Position numbers and translations under genes: made by a program. From assembly GCA_020852295.1 (NCBI GenBank), contig JADZBC010000009.1, positions 168,628 to 216,057 on the forward strand: a stretch of DNA of 47,430 bases, written 5' to 3'. The notes under the pieces are model-generated. The model searched no databases, was not told the origin of the DNA, and was given only the letters and a program-made list of their open reading frames with translations. Positions 17,644-25,538 of this stretch are shown here, one piece after another. Source of the stretch: a bacterium (lineage in GTDB: Bacteria; Patescibacteriota; Saccharimonadia; CAILAD01; JADZBC01). Position 1 is the first letter of the stretch; the number at the start of each line of letters is the position of its first letter.

Positions 17644-19839
17644 ATGTTGATTTTTATAGTTTTTCTTACGACGGTACTCCAGGGTTTATTGGCCCTGGTA
17701 GTATTCTTGAAGCATCGAACGAGTTTGACGAACGTACTGTTTGCTGCCGTATCGGTCACAACTCTGGCGTGGGCATTGGTGAATTTTGTATATTCGCTTA
17801 ATCCTGTCAGTGAAACCAGCCTTCTGATTATCCGAGCAGTTATGTTCTGTGTGGTTCTGCAGAATACGGCCTTTTTCCTCTTTGCGAAAAATTTCCCTAA
17901 TACCAAACTAATAATACGAAAACGTACGGTCGCTATCTATCTTCTATATAGTGCCATGGTTGCAGGAGTTGCTCTCTCGCCATATCTTTTCACGGGTGTG
18001 GTAGTGAGCGATGGGCAGTCAAACCCTACTCCTGGGCCGCTTATTCCGTTCTTTATAATTCACGCAGCAGTTTCGATCATTGGCGCATTTATCAGCCTAT
18101 TCAAAAAATATAATCGTTCAAAGGGGGTAGAAAAAAATCAGTTAAGATTTATTTTGATCGGCTCAATGCTGAACTGGATAATTGTTCCAATAACAAATTT
18201 TGGCATCACGTTAGTTGTGAAGACTACGTTTTTTGTGCAGTTTGGGCCGGTCTACACTCTCTTGTTCGCTGGAATTATTGGCTATGCAATTATTGCCCAG
18301 AAGTTATTCGATATACGGGCAATTGTTGCTCGCTCACTAGCCTACACGTTATCGCTTGGCTCGATCGGTATTGTTTTTGGTCTCGCAGCTTTCGGGGTGG
18401 GCGGCTATCTTTCGAGGGAATTTGGGAATCCACAGATACAGTTTGTGTCAGATGCAGTTTTAGCACTTAGTTTGGCCGCTGCCTATCAGCCAGTGCGCCG
18501 TTTCTTTCAGAAAATTACAGATAAAATATTCTATAGAGACAAATATGACTCCCAGCAATTAATCAATGAGATCGGGAGGATTCTTGCAGCCGAAATCGAA
18601 CTAGGTCCGCTAAGTAACAAGATAGTCAGCGAATTGGTACATCAAATGAGGCTTTCAGATGCAAATATCGTCGTTCTCGAGGGTAATAAAGTATATTTCG
18701 ATGCGCATCAAGGCCAGCATGAAGCACTTAGTTATGACGATTTGCGACATCTAGCTAGATCGGTGATTGTCGCTGATGAGATGGTTGCTGGTGAACGAAA
18801 GGAAATTCTTAAGCGCCTGGGGGTTTCAATAAGTTTAGCCCTACGCACGTCTAATGAATTTGTCGGTTTTCTTTTCTTGGGTGAGAAGCTCAGCGGAGAC
18901 ATCTACACAGAAGCCGACATTAAAGTACTGCAAATCATCGCCAATGAGTTGGCTGTGGGTGTGCAAAATGCCAAGGCGTATAGCGAGATCCAGCAGTTCA
19001 ACGAAACACTGCAAGCCAAGGTCGATGACGCCACTAAGCGTCTGCGTCATGCCAACGAGGAGCTCAAGGAACTCGATCAGGCCAAAGATGAGTTTATCTC
19101 GATGGCCTCTCACCAGCTGCGCACACCGCTAACTACCACTAAGGGCTATGTCTCGATGGTACTGGAGGGCGACTTTGGCAAGCCGACTCGCGATATGAAA
19201 GAGCCACTGACACAGGCGCTGGATAGTGCCAACCGCATGGCGCGCATGGTAAGCGATCTGCTCAATGTCAGCCGTATGGATGCTGGTAAGTTTTTCATCG
19301 ATGCGCATGATAGCGACCTGAGCAAGGTGGTGCCCGAAGAAGTTAATGGCCTACAGACCCTAGCTGGCAGTAGGCAGGTGGCGTTGACGTATCACGAGCC
19401 AAAGCATAAGATCCCGACTATCAATCTCGATGAAGATAAGATGCGCCAGGTGATCATGAATCTCATCGACAACTCAATCCACTACAGCAACGCGACTCCA
19501 GGGCTGGGTAAAACGGACGTCTATCTCGAGCTAGATAAAAAAGAAGTTGTCTTCAAAGTGGTCGACAACGGCATTGGTGTGCCAAAGGCTGTGCAGCCAA
19601 AGCTGTTTGGCAAGTTTTTCCGCGCCGGGAATGCTCAGAAAACCCGACCGGATGGCACTGGCCTCGGGCTCTATCTGGTGAAGCGTGTTGTCGAGGATCA
19701 TGGTGGTAAGATAATCTTTGAGAGCACTGAGGGTAAGGGTAGTACCTTTGGCTTCCGCATGCCGCTGCAGACTGTGATTCACAATGATCCCAAAGCTATG
19801 AAGCGCTTGGCGGCCGCTCAAGTGAGTGCGGGGCAATAA
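17644..19839 (+). CDS. Multi-TM sensor histidine kinase (HisKA/HATPase_c)
   Basis: FISMASHQLRTPLTTTKGYVSMVLEG; DNSIHYSN; GTGLGLYLVKRVVEDHGG. Confidence 0.93.
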   Translation: MLIFIVFLTTVLQGLLALVVFLKHRTSLTNVLFAAVSVTTLAWALVNFVYSLNPVSETSLLIIRAVMFCVVLQNTAFFLFAKNFPNTKLIIRKRTVAIYLLYSAMVAGVALSPYLFTGVVVSDGQSNPTPGPLIPFFIIHAAVSIIGAFISLFKKYNRSKGVEKNQLRFILIGSMLNWIIVPITNFGITLVVKTTFFVQFGPVYTLLFAGIIGYAIIAQKLFDIRAIVARSLAYTLSLGSIGIVFGLAAFGVGGYLSREFGNPQIQFVSDAVLALSLAAAYQPVRRFFQKITDKIFYRDKYDSQQLINEIGRILAAEIELGPLSNKIVSELVHQMRLSDANIVVLEGNKVYFDAHQGQHEALSYDDLRHLARSVIVADEMVAGERKEILKRLGVSISLALRTSNEFVGFLFLGEKLSGDIYTEADIKVLQIIANELAVGVQNAKAYSEIQQFNETLQAKVDDATKRLRHANEELKELDQAKDEFISMASHQLRTPLTTTKGYVSMVLEGDFGKPTRDMKEPLTQALDSANRMARMVSDLLNVSRMDAGKFFIDAHDSDLSKVVPEEVNGLQTLAGSRQVALTYHEPKHKIPTINLDEDKMRQVIMNLIDNSIHYSNATPGLGKTDVYLELDKKEVVFKVVDNGIGVPKAVQPKLFGKFFRAGNAQKTRPDGTGLGLYLVKRVVEDHGGKIIFESTEGKGSTFGFRMPLQTVIHNDPKAMKRLAAAQVSAGQ

Positions 19840-20021
19840 TGAGACTGGTCGATCTCGGAGTCTTTGCCTTTGGCTTCGGTACGAGCTTTGTGGTACTCAC
19901 GCTTATCGTGCGCATTATTCATCTCATTACCCACGACCACACCAAGACGTATTTGTGGGGCGTGGTGAGCTTTTCGCTCCTGGCGGCGGCACTACTGACC
20001 TACTCAAATCTTGGTCGATGA
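19839..20021 (+). CDS. Small membrane protein (60 aa), coupled to the histidine kinase
   Basis: ATG overlaps the upstream stop (TAATG); two hydrophobic segments. Confidence 0.55.
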   Translation: MRLVDLGVFAFGFGTSFVVLTLIVRIIHLITHDHTKTYLWGVVSFSLLAAALLTYSNLGR

Positions 20022-20045
20022 AACTGCTCATGCTACGCTAGTAGT

Positions 20046-21224
20046 ATGAAGCATTTACAATCTATCAAAGACGTCAATATCACCGGTAAAAAAGTATTTT
20101 TGCGCACCGATTACAATGTAGTCGATGACGGCAAGATCATCGACGAGTTTCGGATCGAAGCGACTCTGCCCACCATCAAGTACCTACTCAAGCATGACTG
20201 CAAAATAATCTTAGCCAGCCACAACGGTCGGCCAGAGGGGAAGGTTGTACCGTCGATGAGCCTCGAACCGGTCGCCAAAGCATTGAGTGATCTGCTCGAG
20301 CGCCCAGTACAGTTTGTACACGACTGCATCGGCAAGGTAGCTGAGGATGCAGCCAGTGACCTGCAGCCGGGCGAATTGGTGTTGCTTGAAAACCTGCGCT
20401 TTCACTCCGAAGAAGAAGCCAATGACCCGGGTTTTGCCAAGCAGCTCGCACACCTCGCTGACTACTATGTTGATGATGCGTTTGCCAATGTGCATCGCAA
20501 GCATGCCAGTATGGTTGGTGTGCCAAAGTTGCTCCCGGCCGCCGCTGGGCTCTTGGTTGAGCGCGAGTACGACACGCTGATGGGAGTGCTAGAGGAGCCA
20601 AAGCGACCGTTCCTCGCAATCATCGCCGGTGCCAAAGTCAGCACTAAGCTCGATGTACTCAATAATCTTCTCGAGCGAGTCGATACACTGGTGATCGGCG
20701 GCGCGATGGCTAATACGTTTCTCTACGCCCGCGGCTATGATATGGGCAAGAGCGTTTACGAAGAAGGGCTGACCGCGCAGGCTGACGAGGTGCTCCGAGC
20801 AGCTCACAAGAAGGGCGTGGAGGTCATCTTGCCGACGGATCTTGTGGTGGCGGCGAAGCCAGCGGAGGGGCAGCGCGGACGAGTTGTCGGGCTCAATCAA
20901 GTTGGTGAACATGATATGGCGCTCGACATCGGACCCGAGAGTGTTGATCTGATCAACGAGGCGATCAATGAAGCCAAGACTGTCTTTTGGAACGGTACAG
21001 TCGGTTTTGCTGAACTAGCAGAGTTTGCGCGAGCCAGTAAAGCCATAGCGAAGCATATTGCGCAGTCAGATGCCAAATCAATTATTGGTGGTGGTGACAC
21101 AGCAAGCTTTATCGACCATGAGCACATGCAGCGTGATTTTGATTTCATCTCAACTGGCGGCGGGGCGAGCCTTGAGCTCATGGCTGGCAAGAAGCTCCAG
21201 GCCCTGGAACTTCTGAAAGGATAA
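20046..21224 (+). CDS. pgk: Phosphoglycerate kinase
   Basis: KVFLRTDYNVV, SHNGRPEG, GGAMANTFLYARG, GGGDTASFI. Confidence 0.96.
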   Translation: MKHLQSIKDVNITGKKVFLRTDYNVVDDGKIIDEFRIEATLPTIKYLLKHDCKIILASHNGRPEGKVVPSMSLEPVAKALSDLLERPVQFVHDCIGKVAEDAASDLQPGELVLLENLRFHSEEEANDPGFAKQLAHLADYYVDDAFANVHRKHASMVGVPKLLPAAAGLLVEREYDTLMGVLEEPKRPFLAIIAGAKVSTKLDVLNNLLERVDTLVIGGAMANTFLYARGYDMGKSVYEEGLTAQADEVLRAAHKKGVEVILPTDLVVAAKPAEGQRGRVVGLNQVGEHDMALDIGPESVDLINEAINEAKTVFWNGTVGFAELAEFARASKAIAKHIAQSDAKSIIGGGDTASFIDHEHMQRDFDFISTGGGASLELMAGKKLQALELLKG

Positions 21225-21227
21225 AAT

Positions 21228-21497
21228 ATGGCACGGCATCGCTTACAAAACATCCACAAAGACAAGATGCGATTATTGTTGATTGGCTCTCTCGCCCTCA
21301 ATGCGATCACCGCAGTTGTACTGGCGCTGTGGCTTTTCTCAGGAATATTCAACTACATGGTGCTCAACGCCGGGCTCGATCGCATGTTTGATGGCGCCGA
21401 TAACGGCTTTTGTCTCAAGAAGCAGTATGTCCAGATGGCCAATGAGACGAATGGCACGAACTACGATCACTACTGCCTCAGGGTTGATCAAAAATAG
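21228..21497 (+). CDS. Small membrane protein, hypothetical
   Basis: 89 aa with a single TM, 3 nt after pgk. Confidence 0.5.
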   Translation: MARHRLQNIHKDKMRLLLIGSLALNAITAVVLALWLFSGIFNYMVLNAGLDRMFDGADNGFCLKKQYVQMANETNGTNYDHYCLRVDQK

Positions 21498-22625
21498 CTA
21501 CTTGAGAGTATAAGGGTCACGCACTCGGGTGAGGGTAAAGAGCTGGCCGGTCGTGTGATTGGTACCCGCAACAGTTGTCACGGCATTGTCGTAGCCAGCC
21601 GCAACCACTTGATCGACCGCAGACTGGTTGAAGCTTCCGTACGGGTAAGCAAAACTGCGTATCGGGTGGCCGAGCAAAGCTTCAAGTGCGCGCTTCGATT
21701 CCTTGATCTGGAAAGCCTGGTTTTGCGCACTGAGACTTGCAAGATTGAGATGATCGACAGTGTGACCACCGATCTCGATAATGCCTGACTGGTCGAGCTG
21801 TTTTATTTCGGCAGTATTCATGAAGTTGTCGCCACAGGGTGTGGCTTGGTTGCGTTTGCGGTTCATGCCGATGCAGTAGTTGCTAGCATTTCCGCTCGTG
21901 ATGACATAAAAAGTTGCCTTCATATTGTATTTTTTGAGTAACGAAAATGCAGTGAATTGATCCGAATATCCATCATCGAAAGTGATCGCCACCGGTTTTG
22001 CAGGGAGTTTTGTGGGGTCACGCAGGCCGTCGGTTAGTTCGCTCATCGTGATGGCGGTGTAGCCACGGGACTTGAGGGTGATGAGCTGCTGCTCAAAATC
22101 AGCCGGAGTGAGGTGGTACATCAAAATTGGTGCGTAGACCCCCTGCTGCTGTGTCGCATTTTGTGCAGTTACTTCTTTCTTAGTACGGCTGGCGATCACA
22201 CTATCGACCTGCTTGCGGTAGGCGGCAAGTTTTTGCTGGGCCTGGTCGATATCGGCTTGAGCGGCGGCAGTATTGTTGGTAGCGATATTGATTTTGATCT
22301 TGTCGAGGAGCTGTTCGATGGCCGACTGATCGACAATACGAATCTCGGCTGCTTTCTCGCGCCTGATTAATTCGCTCAGGTCATTACGAAGCTTACGGTA
22401 TCGGTCCGATACGCCCGGATCCTGCTGGGTGTCCTGACTTATGTGCTGATTCTGGTCCAGCTGGTAGACATCACGGGTTAGTAAAATCCCACACGCACTA
22501 AGAAAGAACGACATCAGTACAACTAGCAATAGCTGCCGTTTGTCGATCGCACCTTTTGACATCTGAGTGGACTTTTTGTTGTGGCGATGGACGCCTCTGG
22601 GGTGAGCAGTACGTTTTTTGGTCAT
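21498..22625 (-). CDS. Membrane-anchored polysaccharide deacetylase
   Basis: VAITFDDGYSDQF; IGGHTVDHLNL; RSFAYPYGSFN. Confidence 0.92.
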   Translation of the reverse strand: MTKKRTAHPRGVHRHNKKSTQMSKGAIDKRQLLLVVLMSFFLSACGILLTRDVYQLDQNQHISQDTQQDPGVSDRYRKLRNDLSELIRREKAAEIRIVDQSAIEQLLDKIKINIATNNTAAAQADIDQAQQKLAAYRKQVDSVIASRTKKEVTAQNATQQQGVYAPILMYHLTPADFEQQLITLKSRGYTAITMSELTDGLRDPTKLPAKPVAITFDDGYSDQFTAFSLLKKYNMKATFYVITSGNASNYCIGMNRKRNQATPCGDNFMNTAEIKQLDQSGIIEIGGHTVDHLNLASLSAQNQAFQIKESKRALEALLGHPIRSFAYPYGSFNQSAVDQVVAAGYDNAVTTVAGTNHTTGQLFTLTRVRDPYTLK

Positions 22626-22670
22626 AACAAATATTGCTAATAGTATATAGGAGGATTGATCGAGAGGGTA

Positions 22671-23984
22671 TTATTCTGAACGGCGTGGTTTGAGTGTACC
22701 GTCAGTCGGGATGGTAGAAGCTCCCTTGAGCGGTTGGCTGTCAGCCGCAATGTCTGGGTAATCTCGCTCGATCTGCAGCAAGCGATTGTATTTAGCAACG
22801 CGCTCACCGCGGTTTGGTGCACCGACCTTGATACCCATAGCGCCGAGTCCGACTGCGAGATCCACAATGAGGTCGTCATTCGTCTCACCGGCTCGGTTGC
22901 TCACGATGATCTTGAGCTTAGCTTTGTTGGCGGCATTGACGGCGGCGAGCGTTTCGCTCATGGTGCCAATCTGATTTGGCTTGATGATGACAGCGTCAAC
23001 GATCTTGGCCTGGGCAAATTCTTCGATCTTGCTGCGGTTACTGACTGTCAGGTCGTCGCCAACGGTGAGAAACGGTCGCGGTGCCTTGAAGACGGTCATG
23101 CCATCGGGGTCGGTCTCAGCAAACGGATCTTCAAATGAAGTAACGTTGAACTTCGCCTGCCAACTAGCATACGTCTCGAGCAGTTTTTGGGTGGTGTACT
23201 GACCGCCATCCAGGTTGTAGCTCCCATTTTCGTAGAGTGAGTTGGCCGCACAGTCGACGGCGATGTCAAAACTGTTCTGCATCTTACCATTGAGCTGGCT
23301 CAAGGCTTCGAGCACAACTTCAGTAGTGGCACCGATCGGCGCCATGCCTCCCTCAAGGCCGACTAAGAGCGCCGAAGCACCATAGAGGTTTTCCATAATC
23401 GGCCGTATAGTGTGATACATATTGTAAATCTGTGTGATGGCCTCCAGCGGCTTGCTGCTCTTCGGCACCACCATAAACTCTTGTATGCCAAGGCCTGGTG
23501 CATGTTGGCCACCGTTGAACAGGTTGGCGAAGATGCGGGGCATGGCTGGCGTGGTCTGCATCAGCTCGGATACATACTGCCAGACTTCCTTGCCAAGCTC
23601 GAGGGCTGACAGCTTCAGGTAGGCACCACTGAGGGCTACGACGGTGTTGCTACCGAGGCGTTCTTTGGTGGGAGTACCATCGAGAGCCACGAGCAAACTA
23701 TCGAAATCAGTTTGGTTGCCGAGTGGGTAGCCGATAAATTTGTGGGCGACGTGGTTCTGGACGAGATCAACTGCTTCAGCCACACCCTGGCCCCGGAAAC
23801 TATCTGGGTTGTTGGTGTCGCGTCGTTCGACGGCCTCACCGAGTCCTTTTGATACGCCAGTTGGCGCTGCAAACGTTACTTCGCGTCCAGTGTCGCTAAA
23901 CATACGAACAAGCACGGTGGGCTCACCGCGACTATCTAATATCTGGTATGCTCGGATATCTGAGATCGTCATTGTTATGCTCAA
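22671..23984 (-). CDS. eno: Enolase (divergent)
   Basis: YQILDSRGEPTVLV; EDPFAETD; VGDDLTVSN; IIKPNQIGTMSET; SNRAGETND. Confidence 0.92.
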   Translation of the reverse strand: MSITMTISDIRAYQILDSRGEPTVLVRMFSDTGREVTFAAPTGVSKGLGEAVERRDTNNPDSFRGQGVAEAVDLVQNHVAHKFIGYPLGNQTDFDSLLVALDGTPTKERLGSNTVVALSGAYLKLSALELGKEVWQYVSELMQTTPAMPRIFANLFNGGQHAPGLGIQEFMVVPKSSKPLEAITQIYNMYHTIRPIMENLYGASALLVGLEGGMAPIGATTEVVLEALSQLNGKMQNSFDIAVDCAANSLYENGSYNLDGGQYTTQKLLETYASWQAKFNVTSFEDPFAETDPDGMTVFKAPRPFLTVGDDLTVSNRSKIEEFAQAKIVDAVIIKPNQIGTMSETLAAVNAANKAKLKIIVSNRAGETNDDLIVDLAVGLGAMGIKVGAPNRGERVAKYNRLLQIERDYPDIAADSQPLKGASTIPTDGTLKPRRSE

Positions 23985-24037
23985 AATTATAGCATAAGTA
24001 TTATTGGGGATACATTAAAATTTAAATACAGATAGAT

Positions 24038-24074
24038 AAGAAAGTAGCTCAGTGTATAACTGAGCTACTTTCTT
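24038..24074. terminator. Perfect 15-bp inverted repeat (terminator-like)
   Basis: AAGAAAGTAGCTCAG-TGTATAA-CTGAGCTACTTTCTT. Confidence 0.7.
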
Positions 24075-24092
24075 GGTGATCCCGCGGGGAAT
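24073..24092. repeat. Displaced 20-nt copy of the tRNA-Glu 3' end
   Basis: ttggtgatcccgcggggaat, identical to 24238-24257. Confidence 0.85.
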
Positions 24093-24200
24093 GTGGCTAC
24101 GCCACCTCCGTTCAGTGCTCGCCCAAATGCAAACGAGTTTGCTTTGGTCTGCGCGCCTCACTACACCGAACCCCTCCGGTGGTTCAAGTCTCCGTAATAT
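24093..24200 (-). other. Structured, apparently non-coding insert between tRNA-Glu 3'-end copies
   Basis: Hairpins GTGGC-TAC-GCCAC, CCAAATGCAAAC-GA-GTTTGCTTTGG and GAACC..GGTTC; no credible ORF. Confidence 0.5.
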
Positions 24201-24240
24201 CAAAAGCGACACCACAACCGAAGTTGTACTGCCGCTTTTG
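24201..24240 (-). terminator. Hairpin directly after tRNA-Glu CCA
   Basis: minus strand: AAAAGCGGCAGT-ACAAC-TTCG-GTTGT-GGTGTCGCTTTT. Confidence 0.65.
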
Positions 24241-24313
24241 GTGATCCCGCGGGGAATCGAACCCCGATTGCCAGGATGAAAACCTGGTGTCCTAACCGTT
24301 AGACGACGGGACC
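24239..24313 (-). tRNA. tRNA-Glu (UUC), CCA encoded
   Basis: ggtcccgtcgtctaacggttaggacaccaggtTTTCATcctgg..ggggttcgattcccc..gggatc-a-cca; anticodon TTC. Confidence 0.93.
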
Positions 24314-24424
24314 GCGTGTAAAATAACCCGCAAATCATAGCATTTTTGAGGCAGAAGTTCAACCAGATTGGACACCTAGAAGCAAATATACTAACCTTAA
24401 GAAGAAAGCAAATAAGGAGGGGAC

Positions 24425-25114
24425 ATGGCAGAACGAGGTGGGTACGACCCAAATATGGTAGGACCTGACGGAATCCCGGGGTCACCAGCCGCTCGAGAGA
24501 GTGAGCGTGCCAGGATGGAAAGAGTTTATCAGCGCAGAAGGCGTGCACTTGGAGGAGTCGGCGGCTTACTTCTGGCTGCGCTTGCAGCAGCAGGCTTGTC
24601 GGCGGGCAATAAGGTAGATAAGACCGACATAGAGCCAGTCGGTGGCGAAACCACCACTCAAACATCTGAGCAGACGCGACTCCTCGAGATCGATTCGTTG
24701 CGCCCAGGCCAAGAGGTATCGTACTATCGTGGCATAGTAGAACTTGACCTGAATAAATTAAACTTGCGAGACAGGCCAATGGCCATTCAGGATAATGCCG
24801 GTACCTCAAACAAAATAAAGGTCTCCGAGGACAGTATGATTGTGATTAATCCAATATATGTTGAGAGCAACGAAGATGGAGCCTGGTTTAGGGGATACGA
24901 TGCGGAGGGGCACGAGTTTAATTTTGCTGGCAACGTCGGTCATATCACTTCAGTTGAAACTGGTCAGCCAGTCTCTCTTGGTCAATCAAGTATTTACAGT
25001 GAAAATGGGGCCGAGAATACAGCTAAAATTGTCGCAACTACCTCTTCCGGTGTTGCTGCTCGTACAGAGAGCGGTGAAGAGCTAATAGTTGGCACAGTTA
25101 CGAGAACTGGTTAG
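24425..25114 (+). CDS. Hypothetical membrane-anchored protein (possible SH3-like extracytoplasmic domain)
   Basis: 229 aa, basic N-terminus + TM (ALGGVGGLLLAALAAAGL), strong SD aaggaggggacATG. Confidence 0.6.
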   Translation: MAERGGYDPNMVGPDGIPGSPAARESERARMERVYQRRRRALGGVGGLLLAALAAAGLSAGNKVDKTDIEPVGGETTTQTSEQTRLLEIDSLRPGQEVSYYRGIVELDLNKLNLRDRPMAIQDNAGTSNKIKVSEDSMIVINPIYVESNEDGAWFRGYDAEGHEFNFAGNVGHITSVETGQPVSLGQSSIYSENGAENTAKIVATTSSGVAARTESGEELIVGTVTRTG

Positions 25115-25127
25115 TAAAATAGAAGAC

Positions 25128-25210
25128 CCACCGCGGTGGATGTGAGCAGGCGCTCACGGCGGTGGGGTGGTGGGCCCCCGAGCCTCGAGTGAACGAGTCC
25201 GGGGGCCCAC
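25128..25210 (-). terminator. GC-rich multi-hairpin 3'UTR/terminator of cassette 3
   Basis: CCACCGCGGTGG palindrome (25128-25139), GTGAGC-AGGC-GCTCAC (25142-25157), 11-bp arms GTGGGCCCCCG (25170-25180) / CGGGGGCCCAC (25200-25210). Confidence 0.7.
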
Positions 25211-25236
25211 GGTGTGGGTGGCGGTCGATCATGGCA

Positions 25237-25380
25237 TCAGCGCCAGCTGGTGTTGATGTCGATGACGACCGAGAGGTGCTGACCGACGTAGTAGCCGGCC
25301 GCGATGAGGATGATGATGAGGATGAGCAGCGCCCAACGGGGCAGGCTCATGGTCTTGGTCATCTTGTCCTTCATGCTCAT
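25237..25380 (-). CDS. 47-aa single-TM microprotein, cassette 3 (absent from ORF track)
   Basis: Read by eye: MSMKDKMTKTMSLPRWALLILIIILIAAGYYVGQHLSVVIDINTSWR*; SD AGAAGGAG upstream; near-consensus promoter. Confidence 0.75.
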   Translation of the reverse strand: MSMKDKMTKTMSLPRWALLILIIILIAAGYYVGQHLSVVIDINTSWR

Positions 25381-25430
25381 GGCGTATTCTCCTTCTACTG
25401 GGGAACTGGTCTTGGATTACGCCGCTCGCT

Positions 25431-25459
25431 ATAATACTATAAAGCTTAAGTTTTGTCAA
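25431..25459 (-). promoter_or_regulatory. Sigma70-like promoter of cassette 3
   Basis: minus strand TATTGACA-N17-TATTAT (-35 25454-25459, -10 25431-25436). Confidence 0.8.
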
Positions 25460-25538
25460 TACTTTTATGGTGTATCTCGGCCGATTGTGCGCTACAATGG
25501 TTGGTTCGCAGACCAATAAAACGTACAATGGAGTAAGC

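Noticed and set aside
20111-21352. Multiple minus-strand ORFs within pgk
   Set aside because: Antisense shadows of a GC-richer, clearly conserved pgk gene.
24015-24809. 264-aa minus-strand ORF across the tRNA-Glu region
   Set aside because: It runs through tRNA-Glu, both 3'-end copies, hairpins and antisense to the 24425 CDS; a spurious open frame.
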